From Thelonectria olida (Eukaryota; Ascomycota; Sordariomycetes; Hypocreales; Nectriaceae): a stretch of 64,000 nucleotides of DNA. The position numbers were made by a program, and so were the translations under genes. The number at the start of each line of letters is the position of its first letter. Position 1 is the stretch's first letter. The stretch spans positions 806,001 to 870,000 of the forward strand of contig JAGPYM010000016.1 in NCBI GenBank assembly GCA_020736575.1. The letters run 5' to 3'. Of this stretch, positions 12,110 through 23,504 are shown one piece after another. The notes below the pieces were generated by a model. The model worked only from the letters and a program-made list of their open reading frames with translations. It did no database searches and had not been told where the DNA came from.

Positions 12110-15100
12110 AGCGACAACGAAAACGACGGAGGCTAGTGGAGGCAGCGACGCTGATTGATGATGATGGAGCGTTGAGGGTGGTAGCAGGGCGTCAAAGGTC
12201 GGGTACCGAGGAAAAGAGGTCGACGTCGCACAAGACGAGGGGCGCAGGCGAGGGATTCTATGTACGAATTATGAATATGCCAGGTTGTGGTGTGGTTGTG
12301 GTTGCCGCCAGGGCGAAAGGATCTTGTCACACGCGGACAGTGAACAGGACAGCCTTGATGAGGCTGAGAATGGTGAGACGGCCAAGGGAGGTCGGGAAGG
12401 TGCGGGGCGGGTTTCGTCGGCCAAGCGCAGGTGCAAGTGCAATGCGATGCCCACTAACAATGACTGACGGCCGGACGGCCGTGATGTGTTTGGGAGGATG
12501 GTGATGGAGATCCGAGGGACGAGGGACGGCGGACAGGACAGGAAGAGGCGAAATAGGTCGGGGCCGGATGAGACGGGAGAGAGAGCAACGAGGATGATGG
12601 GAATTAGGTGGAGAAGGGAACAGAGAAACTCACACCAAGCAAACAAAGGAAGGGGTGGTTGAGGCGTCGGGGAGAATAAGTCAGACGTCGGAGTGACAAC
12701 TGAGAGGCGTCCTCAAGTGTGCCTCCAAAGGGCATGCGAAGAAATGCCGGTGGGGGAGGCGGCGTGCGTGGTGGTGATGCAGGCGAGCCAGGCCAGGGCC
12801 TAGATCCGTAGCACTGACGGAAGAGACACAGATGCGACAGGGCAGCCAAGCCGGGGCAGAGAGAAGACTCAGTGAGATGATGGCGAGACTATGAGTGGCC
12901 CGTGGCTTTTCCCTCTTCTCTTGTCTTCTCAAAAATCAGTATTCGTATTCCTCATCTAGTGAGGACGTTGATGATGACGAGATGTTGTCGAGGGGGTTGT
13001 GTTGGTGTGGCAAGCTGAGGAGGAGAGAAGCGCCAGAGGGTCGAGTGGGCGAGTCGAGCCAAAGGCAGAAAAAAAGCTGAACGAACTGAGGACCTGGAAG
13101 GAAACAGGGGCAAGCAAGGGACGGGTGGCAGGGGCAGCGTGGCGATGATGTATGTCTGTGGTTGCTTTTCCGCCCCAAGTCGATTGTTTTGGTGGAGTCC
13201 GGATCCGGGATGGAGGGATGGATCGCGAAGCCAGTCCCTTCTCGGGCGACTCTAGGCCAGAGTCTCGTTAGTCGCCTTGTCCGACCAATCATCCAATAAG
13301 TCCAGCCTCCTTGGAAAGCTGGTTTGCTTTCGTCCTCGACTTCGTCGTCGCCGTGCTCGTCGACCCGGACAAACCGCACAAGGGAAACCTAAATAGGGCT
13401 GTCTTCTAGATGCCAATGTTGAGTTGACCTGTCCGGTCCCGGTGATCTGGGAGGGCTATTTGGAAGCCAGCCAACCAACCACTGGACGTGGATAGCTTTC
13501 TGTAACCAGAGAGGCTCAGTGGCGGCTTCGATGCAGCCGTCTTTCCCCTCTAGGCGCCTAGCATGAATGTGCCGTGAAGGGTGCTTGCCCGAGAAAGGAT
13601 GATGGCTGTTCATCCATGGAGTGGAATGCGCTGCCAGAGAGTGCGGGCAGAACATCTGGTTCCCACCTGAATAATCCGGTCGGGGCTCACCATCGAGCCA
13701 GACGCTGACCGGTTCTGGAGTGAGTGGCACAACACCATGCTGAGGTCTGCGTGCGATTGCTGCTTGCGTTGCACTGGAGGGCATGAAAGTCAGTGTCGGT
13801 CTCCCCTCAGTTAATACTTCGTACAGACGGATGACACCTAGTCTCAATCCCTGACCCAAGCAAGCACTGGAGACGGAGCGAGCCTGGCACACACCAAGGT
13901 CCAGGGCACAATGGGGACCGGCATCAGGCACAGGTCATCCAGCATGGGTCGGCCAGGTACATGGCCTCCTCGTACTCGAAGTGATCCATGCATCTTTACA
14001 CTCTCGCCCTTGCAAAGTTATTTAGACGATTCCCCTCGGCCGTTGGTCTGCTTCGGAGAGTGCAGCCAGTATACTATGTCGTAGAAACGGAGCCAGCATC
14101 AACGTCCCAAACTCTCCATTCGTATCTAAGTCGTAGTCGTGGTCACCGCTGTCCCCCGCCAGGAGGTAGGTCATAATCAAACATGGAGGTTCACACAGCA
14201 CCAGCTGCCCAGCCCGTAGAGGGCATCAGAGCGCACACCAAACATGCAGGCGTCGTCGCCATCCCCAGTCGGGCCCACCATGCATGCGAGGGGCTGGCTT
14301 TCTCGTCCCAGCGGGCCAGGGGAGACGAGGGGCAGGGGGGCGGCGGGCAGAGGCGCTTTGATTCACAGGGACTCGACCGATGCGATATGCGATTAAAAAT
14401 AAATCTCCCTTGTGGGTTGGAGCCAGTCAGATGGTTAGCTCCAGAGAGTCCTGCTTCTTGCTTGCTGCTTCGAACCATCTCCCGTCCCACGTCCCTGAAC
14501 TGGGGTGGTTGGGCATGAGGCGGACCAGGGCCTGGAGCTGGTCGCAACTTGCATCCGCACACAGTTACCCAGAGACCTTGGAACGGAGAGGCTCATCCTC
14601 AAGAACTTGTCCGTATCTCTCTCTCTCCGTCTGGGCAGGTTGCATCTCGGAGAGGACGGATGCATGGTCGGTAACAAGGGATCCGTGCCATGAGCCCCAA
14701 GTCCGAGATGTGGTTGGACGAAACGGGATATTGATTGCGTTTAAGCAAGCTTCGAGGTCATCTGGTCCAGCACCGACAGGCTTACCAAGAAATGTTACCA
14801 CCCCCTCACGCTCAAGGTTGCACGCGCGACACCACCTCCTCCTCCGCACTTTCTGCAGCAGTGCAGTTCTGGCCGCCTGTGCCTAGGATGAGAGCTGATG
14901 GTGCCTGGATCCGCAGCCACGGAGCCTTTCTGCTCTCCTCTGGGCAATCGATGATGAGCAGTGTTAGTGCGGGGGGAGAGCAGCTTGGGTTTTGGCCGCG
15001 TGCAACTCTGTTTCGTTGGAGCCCGCTTTTGAGAGCCATCCAACCTCTCGAGCCTTGACTTGACCGCCACCTCCCCAAGACTTTGAACTTCTCTGTCGCC

Positions 15101-15520
15101 AGGCCGCCTTGGCATGTCGCCGGACCGTAATCATTCGCCTCCCAAGTGTGGTGGTGTTGGTGGTTTTCTCAGGCTAGAGTCGGTGCCGGCCTTGAGGGAT
15201 GATCATAGTGATGAGTGCGGCTTCCTCTCAATTCACAGATCGAACTTGCTAGGATCTGCCGTGGCAGGGAGCACCAGTGAGAGCCCATGACATGAAATGC
15301 GCTGTTGCCCAACCATAATTACGGATAGACACGATGGAGCGCCTATCCGTTCATCAACCACATCGATATCGATTCTTGTGATTCGATAGTGGGTAGTAAT
15401 ATCCTTCCGCGACTACAAGCAGTAGACACACACAGACTTGGCTGCGTCTTACTTTGATGAACTTTTGAGAGTTTACTTTCCTTCATCCTCACCGACCGTA
15501 CTGTGTATACTGCAAAGACC

Positions 15521-15540
15521 AAGCATCATGCCTGATGCTT
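15521..15540. repeat. short perfect inverted repeat
   Basis: AAGCATCA and TGATGCTT are separated by TGCC, giving an 8-bp perfect stem and a 4-nt loop in non-coding DNA. It could be a protein-binding palindrome or chance. Confidence 0.5.
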
Positions 15541-18500
15541 GATGCTGACCTCGCATGGCGAGCAGTCTCCTTGTGTCCCCAGCTGTCACTGTGCACAGAG
15601 ACTCCATTTTTTGGGATCGCGGCGACGTGGCATCGAGTGGCTCGGGCGAGATAGTGCCCGGGCCTTGCATCGATTGCATGTGCGTTTGGAGTTGTGCTGG
15701 GAGCTCTAGGTGGTGTTGGCGGTGTAAGTCACATATCATGGCTGGCGGGGAGCCTGCGTTTCGCCGGAATAGGACATGTCTGTTCCAACACACATGAGCA
15801 GAGCAACATGGCCAAGCACACCGGTATCTTGCCCAAGCTCCTCGCAAGCAAAGAAGCGGCACCAAACAAGCTCGGCTTTGATAGGCTGTTGCATCGAAAG
15901 TGGGAGATGTATTCGAGCAGTGGTGTATTGAGGGGATGCTGTCATGCTGTTCTAGTGTAACCTCTGGCTCTTCTCATTAGACGGGTGTAAGTGCGTGGGC
16001 GCGTGTGGGTTGCAGTCTCATTGCCTAGTCTGCTCGGGAAGCATAAGACTTGACAACGTTGTGAGACCTTCATGAACCTCCTCCAACCGGCGTCTTGTGA
16101 GGTCAATTTCAGTTTTCGCCGACAAGATGAGCTAACTCACAGCTCATGATGAAGCTCATCCATCGGCCTTTGGTGTCTGCAGCTTCCAGCAAGGCCGACG
16201 CTGGTTAGTTTCCAGATGCCTGCGCTAATGTGTGAGCGGAGAAAGGCACGAAGTACTTTGTATTCGGGCATGCCTTAGGTTCATGACATGATGGCCAGGC
16301 CCTCTGTAGGTACCCGGCGATAATAACTGGGGAAGTCGATTTATCGGGTGCGTCGGGTGGTACATGGATGGTGAGTACTTCGCACCAATATTGACATGCC
16401 CCCAGGTGGCGGGAAACATAACACAGTCTGGCTGGTGTTTTGTGCGAATTGACTCAAGTCAGGAAAGTCTCGGAGTCCACGGTTTGGCCTCGACTTGGCT
16501 CAGCGGCAGCAGTAGACTGAGACGGTGTCGCCTGCACCCGTCATGACTACCAGTATTGAGACGAGGCGGCTTGTTGGCTTCACCCGGGCTGAAGGTGGAG
16601 TTTGAAGTTGGTTGAGCCACGTCTCTGTTTCTCCTGGTCGACCTTCGATTCATTCACGGCGGTTCTTCGTATGGGAGCACTCGATAGCGCGGTGGGTGTT
16701 TTGGAGGAAAAGTGGGTGAAGGTGGGCGGCAGTGGATGAGAGGATGACGATGGTGTGGTGAACCCTCAGTGGCTCAGGTGTCAAATGGTGGGAGGGCGAG
16801 AGAGAGGTTGGGATTTCAAGCGATGACCTTTTCGAGCAAGAGACAGCCGTCATGTATGCAAAAGAAGCGCACTTGCAAGGATCGTTCGTCGAGTAACACA
16901 GGGAAGACTGTACTGTAGGTACGGTTATCCGCACGCAACTTGCGAGTACAATATCTCTGCGGATAGCGCGTACAATACATGCCTCTCGAGCACCCGTACC
17001 GCTGGAAGGGTGTCAACCTCCTGGTCGTGCGTTGGGCGGTTTGTGCTGTAAGGGTCCCTGGCCTAGGTTACCTTCAAATCCTCGCTGGGAGGCACATGTA
17101 GCCATCCTCTTGTGCCTTGTGCGCTAACGTATGTACAGTACCGAATGGGGTAGGTCGATAGGTACCGCCTCGCTCCCTAGGTTCCTCATGCGCACAGGAA
17201 CTTCAGGAACCCGTTGATTCCGACGTCACCGTCACCAGCTTCTTCTTATTACTCAATATTATTGCCTAGCCTCCATAGGGCTCCCTTTCCCAGCAATGCT
17301 TACACTTTATGCGAGCGTCTCCGATGGACCTCCCCCTTGGCACGGAGTGATTCGTATCCGTAGGCAAAGCAGGCATCTACCTCAGCTTCCTTCCTTGAGA
17401 TGTTTCGTTGAGTCACTCTCTCTTGCTCTTGCCCTCAACATATCCCACTCGCAGCCTGAGACATGATTTGATTCCCCGCCCCCTCCTTCCGTGCGCTGCC
17501 CAGGTTCCCCTCCCCATCCGCCCCCTCCCATCCATTAAGAGGTTCCCGTGACTATCGATAAGCGATAAGCAAAGCGGGGCAACCACAACCCCTGTTCCGT
17601 CCGTTTCGCCCGCATCCAAGGGCCCCTTGTCCCTTATCCGGATGCCCCTGCACTGGCGTGGCAGCTGCCCGTCATCGTCCCTCGCGACAATCACGAAACA
17701 TTTTTGGTAAACGACATCACCAGTTGAGTTGACTGACTTCCAACAACCTATGAAGGCGAATGGGAAGGAAGCAAATGGCATCAACACCTCTTTAATTTTG
17801 GCTGTGGCCTTTTGCGCGCTTTCTCATGAATGATCCGGCGTTTCTCTCCACCCCCGTTGCTCCCTCATCAAGCCAACATGGAATCACCAAACACTGGCTG
17901 GTTTGCGGCAGTGCCGGATCCTCTTTGTGCCAGCCTTGTTCATTCAGTTGCTCCGCACCGCCAACCGCCGGATCCTTATTCTCGCACAGACATTTACCGA
18001 GTTTCTCCAGTTCGAGATATTTTCTACCCCTCCGTCCCACGAAGTAGGCAATGAACGACCCGACCCTTGACGACTGAGTCCCACCGTTCTGGGTCATCCC
18101 AACAGCCGTTGTGAGAGACAACTTCAGTTGAGACGAAATGCGAGCCTTGGAACCCTCATGCGAGTATTTGCAGTCGAGATATGCACCGAGCCGCATATTA
18201 GGGCTGCCGCCGGTTGCGCATCTCGGCCCTGACAGGTCCACTTGGTTGATTCGATCACCATCAAGGGTCGACTCGGGAGTTGATATTCCTCTATTTCTGA
18301 CCGAGTCTTGTCACAGACGGAGCCAGGCCGTTGCGTGCTTTACTTGCTCAGAAATAGGAACAACTGGAATGGGGTTTTCAGTGCGGGGTTCTGCTCATGA
18401 TCGGATCAGTTGAGACCTAGTGTACCCCTTGTCCCTTACGAGAGCTCAAGTCGAAACGGGATCGTGTATTGTCTGCGTGGGCACCGCTCAGGAAGAAGAC

Positions 18501-19995
18501 AAGGATATGACAATAATGCCTCTTGTCAACGCATTCTCATGGTCTCCCAGCCCTAGCATCCGCATTCAAATCCACTTTACGACATCTCGGTTTCCCCATT
18601 CCGCCCATGGTTCCTGGACGATGCCCGCCAAGTTGCCTTTAGGGCCATCATTTACTACCCCGAATCATGCCACCAAATGCAGGCACAGCGCAGGCTGACG
18701 ACACGGACATCAATAACGTCGTCCCTCACTCGTCCACACGCCCCCTGCAACCACTGGCGTCGTTGACTGCATGAAAGCCAGCATCAGATGCGCACGAGCC
18801 CCGCGCCGTCCACTCAAACAGCCCCCATGTGACAAGTCGATAGGCGGGGGCATTGCAGCTGAGAAGCAAGGGACCCAACGCCCGTTGGCCAAGCGGTTGA
18901 AAGAAAGTCGGCAGAAGTGGGAGTCTTGATTCCAGCCTCACCCAGAGACTTGTCACTGTCTCAGGCTTTGCCACGAGGCAGACCTCCCGGAGTTGACCTC
19001 CAGTGTCTTACCTCCGGACCATCCACTTGATACAGTCGAGCCAACGACAGCAGCTCATGGCGTCCGTTTTTACTTCTTGCTATCCGACCTGGCCCACAAC
19101 ACAGTCTCTTCCTTTGTTTTTTTGCCTGGCCGAGCCTCGCTTCAACTTTCATTGCTCCCACACCGCTCTTTCCTGGAATGCCTCGAAATACACTGCCCTA
19201 GTGTGTCCCTCGTTTGGCCCTGTTCGCTTTTGGTGGATCATATCGACTCGCCTCGTGTTCCTGACTCACCTTTGCTGGAACTTTGACGACCAACAAATCG
19301 CGACCGGGCTCCTGCCCACGGCCTAAAGCGGTCCCAGTCCTGGCCCTAAGCGGTTGCGCTGGCTCATGCTGACCGGCCCATGCAGGCCAAGGAATGTGCC
19401 GTCTCAAGACTACGCACTGTTACGTATCATGCCTGCATGCTTGGGTCTTTTATGCATACTGCCTCGTTCACGCGCGAATGACATGGCATGCATGCTCATA
19501 GGATCTATTACACTGCCTTTTGTGCAACAGTGAGCCTGTTGTCCTTGTCACGGCGTCCGGATCTACGGCCCTCTCTCCGTCTCGCACGTTGTTTCCTGCT
19601 CGTTGTGCTTGGACGGCACAGGCCGCTCCTTGACCATCATGTCGGGATGCTAAACCCCGACTTTGATCTGCCGTCGGGCTACCGTCTAACCAGTCGGGGA
19701 TTTCTGTTCAAAATACTTCTCTGGTGTGACGGTGTCGCTGCTATTCAGGGGAGCAGCTCCCTTGGTTCCTCTGGGCCCCGTTAGGGCATATCCTCCGCCC
19801 TCGAAGCATTGGTGATGCAGAGGATTGATCCTCTTATTCTTTCCAACATATGTCCAATAGGGGGTTGAGGACATGCCTGCCGATTCACTCACTGGGGGTT
19901 CTTCACGCCTCCAATCCTGCTGATCGGCGCGGGGTCTGGACCACGGGGGCTTTCGCATTGCACCATAAATGTAGTGTGCGCAGCACGATAGGATT

Positions 19996-20138
19996 CGCTT
20001 AACTAACCAGCCCCTCCCACTGACGCAAGGGGGACGATGGGACCGTAGATCGTGAGGTTCGAGGGTAACGCTTGACTAGTCAGCCCCTCCTACTGCAAGG
20101 GCGCGATGGCAGTGCAAAGCGTGAGGTTGCGGAGCTAG
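19996..20138. repeat. diverged tandem duplication, about 70 bp x2
   Basis: Two neighbouring copies begin cgcttaactaaccagcccc (19996) and cgcttgactagtcagcccc (20069). Both continue through a CCCCTCC(C/T)ACTG block, a caaggg block, and a c(g)atgg block, and both end in gtgaggtt. Several substitutions and a few small indels separate the copies. This could be a small decayed repeat or an element remnant; no target-site duplication or coding capacity is visible. Confidence 0.6.
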
Positions 20139-20258
20139 CAATATTCGGTCAAGGGAACGAACAAAGGATGTCTTCGTGACACAGGCAGCGTGCTGCGGTT
20201 GAAAAGTCGGCATCCTACTTACACCATCTTTTGAGTGATGGCCTCCCGCGAAGCGGTC

Positions 20259-20540
20259 TCACCACAGGGTAAGATGAGTAATGGAATATACGTTCACGCT
20301 ATCCAGGCAAGTAGATGACAAAGCGTCGTGAAGCATATCAATTTCTTGAAAGACATAGTCGTAATCTATCTCGCTGCGCAACATCTCTGTCTTCATCTCG
20401 ACTTTGGAGAATAGGACGGAACCCAGAACGGACACTATCAGAAAGACAGCACCATAGTACGATGCAAAGAGCGTTTGCAAACCCAGACGCCAAACCCTCC
20501 TATAACCTATCTTACCGATTATAATGATACCAACACATAT
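20259..20540 (-). CDS. orphan hydrophobic reading frame (possible exon or gene remnant)
   Basis: The minus strand is open from just after a TAA near 20550 to a stop at 20259, about 94 codons, without a good ATG start. It contains two hydrophobic stretches (VGIIIIG and YYGAVFLIVSVLGSVLF) followed by an acidic/amphipathic helix-like segment (EIDYDYVFQEIDMLHDAL). The composition resembles the end of a fungal membrane protein more than random sequence. A GTGAGA donor-like motif overlaps the end. It may be an exon of an unresolved gene or a decayed fragment. I do not recognise the family. Confidence 0.25.
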   Translation of the reverse strand: MCVGIIIIGKIGYRRVWRLGLQTLFASYYGAVFLIVSVLGSVLFSKVEMKTEMLRSEIDYDYVFQEIDMLHDALSSTCLDSVNVYSITHLTLW

Positions 20541-20629
20541 AAGTTATGATCCTCCCCACTCAGATCTTTCACTGGACTCGGCCCAGCTATGCAAAAGGCC
20601 CCATGCCTAGCCCGTGACCTTGGGGAGGC

Positions 20630-22434
20630 CTAGATGTCCAACATGCTCCGGACCTGTTGCGGCGGAGCAGAGAGACTGTTAGTCGTTTCGGCACTGTTGC
20701 TACGGCCGGTGCTTCCAGGCCTAGTATTCGTGCGTCCACGCCCAGAATGGACCGAGTCCGAGTAAGGAGGAGGGCCATCCTTAGAGGCCTCTTCATGGCG
20801 ACGGGCACGATCAGCCTCCAGGTTGTTAGGGAACAGGATACTGGCGGCGGTTTGCATGGTGCGTTCATGGCGGCGCTGGTCCGACTTGCCGGAGTAGGGA
20901 GTCGGGAGGAATTGGCGCTGGCGCTGGACGGCGGAGACGCCCGCTCGGTCGATGCGCGGGTTGTGCTGATTTTGTGAGTGCGCGACGGGATACATCTCGA
21001 TATCATCGTCTCTGGCAGATGCCAGAGCCTCCTCACGGGCGTTCTGTTCCGCAGCGTTCTCAACTCGGCGGCCAGTGGCCCTGCCGCCGCCGATCTCGTG
21101 GACGTTCATGGCAATCTTGTCACGCATGCTGTGCAAGTGGTCACCTCTGACGCGTCGCCACCAAGCAGGCTTCTTGACGAGTCCGAGTTCTCGATCCACA
21201 GCGTCACCTCGCTCACGCCTCTGCCTAATGAGTTCCTTGTCCTCGTTAGGACTGGCGAAGCCATAGATGAGTTGGACAATGATAATGAGCAGCGATGGAG
21301 CGTAGCCCCAGGCAAACATGACATAGACCGGGACCTCGACTCTGATGAGCGAGTACTTCCATTCCCAAGAAATGAAAGCCTGGTAGGCAATCAGGACGGC
21401 GGTGAGAGGGACGATGAGGTAGAAGCGAAATGGAATGGACCTGGTCAAGCCCATTGCCCGGTTGATGATGCCGCGATTACGGGCCCTGTAGTGCGCGATG
21501 GAGTGTCGCAGGGAGAAGCAAATGGTGAGCCAAGCGACAACAAGACAGAAGGCACCGGCCTTGAAGCGTGTGCTTGTGGCCGCGGGGATGGCAATGGCCT
21601 CGGTCTGCGGGACGGAACGTTGCTTTTGCACAAAGTTCCAGTTTCGAGGGACAACGAGGAAGAAGTTCTAGGATATAGGTTAGTCGCTCATACTCAATTC
21701 AAGAACCGATGAAAGGTGGAACGGCGGAAACTCACCATCCAGACCCAGAAGTAGAACCACATGGGCAGCCAAAACTCCGTCTTGGAACGACGATCCCCAT
21801 CCTGGAGAACAAACGGATTCGGATCGACGTATTGACGCTCTTGCCAGCTACCCCAGTGGCGAACAGCTTCCCAGGTCAGAGCAAGAGTGCCCATACACAA
21901 GAGGTACCAGAAAAAGACGTTCAGAGTGATAGGGAGGTGTTGTAGGTAGAACCGGTCGACGTCAATGTTCGTAAAGAGACTGATGAGAGCGCAAGCGCAG
22001 ACCCAAAGAGCCCAGTACCACTGCCAGCGACGACCGATAGGGTAGAAGCGAGTCTCTCGAGTGAGATACAGCTTGCCGTGCTTGGCCAGGACAGACAGGG
22101 CGAGGACGAGACTGATTCCGAAGACGACAGCAAAGGCAATGCCAGCGTAGCCACGGTTTCCAATTGGATTGATGGCGGAGTAGCAGCTGGAGGAATTGGT
22201 GAAAGAGCCGTTAGGGAAGAGATAGACGGGCTGGTACCTCTCCAGGACCAAGTAGCACTTGGAGCCATTGGAGATGGTCTCGTTGCTGTAGTAGGTGTAG
22301 TTCCAGTACTGGAGGGCCGTGAGGTTGAGATGGCTGCCCCAGAACATGGTGTCGCTGCTGTTGGCGCCCTTGGGCCATGAGAGAACCAGGTCGCGTGCCG
22401 CGATGGCAGCGACATTGTCGTAGAAGCCGGACAT
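20630..22434 (-). CDS. seven-TM fungal membrane glycoprotein, DUF2434-like
   Basis: Exons (minus) 22434-21736 and 21667-20630 encode 578 residues. The 68-nt phase-0 intron (GTGAGT donor, ACTAAC branch, CTAG acceptor) falls inside a membrane segment. The N-terminal ~110 residues carry seven N-glycosylation sequons (for example NSS, NLT, NYT, NET, NGS) and look extracellular or lumenal. Seven hydrophobic segments follow, near residues 120-142, 160-178, 192-213, 225-243, 259-280, 300-320 and 330-353. A ~190-residue hydrophilic, Arg-rich and Ser-rich cytoplasmic tail ends the protein. I believe this is the fungal family Pfam calls DUF2434, whose function is unknown. The topology is receptor-like but no ligand or G-protein role is established. 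The neighbouring COG5 gene is divergent across 1.07 kb. Confidence 0.85.
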
Positions 22435-23504
22435 GGCGATGTTGTCTAAGAGCGGTCGTATCGTATCGATCGGTACAGCTTCGACTCTATTGAATCGGTA
22501 CTATCGCCAAGTCGGCTTGGATCTCTCTTTTCGATTCGCCGAGGGAGCCGGTTGAAGCGATCTGGGCCGATTCGAACGCGGCTTATTGCCTTGGGAGACT
22601 TTGTCGCTGAGGCTTAGATGATTGCCTTTCAGACGACGCCCGACCAAGAAGGGAAGCGGGAGCACGGGAGCGACCAGCGGCAATGGGAATTGAATGAATT
22701 GACTTAGGCCATTGCTTGGTGGATGGACGAAGAGAAGAAGCAGAAAAGAGGAAGGGAGACGAGGGAAGAAAAGTCTCTGAGATGGAGGGTAGGATGACGA
22801 TGTTGGTTGCCGGAGATGCCGTCGCGGGTTTCGAGGAGCGGGAAAAGGCTCGTCGTTGAGTGGTTGGTTGAAGAGGTGGAGATGCCGAGAGGTCCGTCCG
22901 GATTTATTGCGGTGCAGTTATTTCTCTCATAGAAGATACGATCATCACAATAAATGATACGCGTATAGTTGGCGGCGGGAAATGAGGAAGTGATCAATTG
23001 AGAGAATTAATTGTACGGTTCGTGTCATTGTTCAACTGCAGATGTTGCACAATCAGATGCTTCTCAATTCGTAGGTAATTAATTCCTTTGTAACTTTGAC
23101 GTTTAATCTTTACCGTGCTTCGTTGGACGTTGAAATCTTCAATCCATCGACCCATGTCGTTAATGACCTCACTTTCGCCCGCACGTAGGTTTCCAGCGCG
23201 TCCACCCCCGACGTTCCCCGTAGCCGCAACCCCGGGACCGCCCCTACCGCAGCTCGCTTTCGGCAACGGCGGGGGAATATCATTAGTGCGATTCCAGTGA
23301 CAGCTGGGTCAGGTCCCGTCGTTACGAATACGCACCCTGAAATCGGCATCGGCACTTTCCATCCCCGATGCCCCAAAGAGGCCAGCTTCCAGAACACCAC
23401 GACCTTACCAGCCCACCATACTGAAATCATCGTCGTGATGCGACGCGCCTAAGGAAATCCCACGACAAACATTACCACAGGTCAATGGGGCCCAACCGCC
23501 CACA
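22435..23504. other. divergent promoter region, DUF2434-like/COG5
   Basis: This is the shared upstream region between the minus-strand seven-TM gene and plus-strand COG5. I see no coding gene in it. It is locally AT-rich around 22990-23110 (ttaattgta, aattaattcc). There is no clear TATA box for either gene, as expected for housekeeping-type promoters. Confidence 0.55.

Larger units (their letters stand above)
12110..20258. other. gene-poor region upstream of the zinc-finger gene
   Basis: This stretch of more than 8 kb has no credible gene. The longest open frames (for example 180 codons on minus at 13389-13931, 168 codons at 14380-14886, 149 codons on minus at 17792-18241) have no domain, no splice partners, and biased arbitrary composition. 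The part next to 12.1-13.4 kb is purine/pyrimidine-skewed and is probably promoter and long 5' leader of the zinc-finger gene. It contains a GTGAGT donor-like site on minus near 12632 that could be a leader intron. Base composition looks like the rest of the window, not AT-rich, so there is no sign of strongly RIP-mutated transposons. A small perfect hairpin (15521-15540) and a tandem duplication near the right end are listed separately. Confidence 0.55.

Noticed and set aside
12936..13379. 147-codon minus-strand frame with a Ser-rich acidic C terminus
   Set aside because: Low complexity, no homology recognised, and lies in the probable leader/promoter of the zinc-finger gene; at most an upstream ORF.
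13389..13931. 180-codon minus-strand frame
   Set aside because: Arbitrary composition with scattered His, Pro and Trp, no recognisable motif, and lies in a long non-coding interval.
9971..20258. RIP-mutated transposon in the gene-poor interval
   Set aside because: The DNA is not AT-rich and shows no TA-biased dinucleotide pattern by eye, no terminal repeats and no transposase or reverse-transcriptase motifs.
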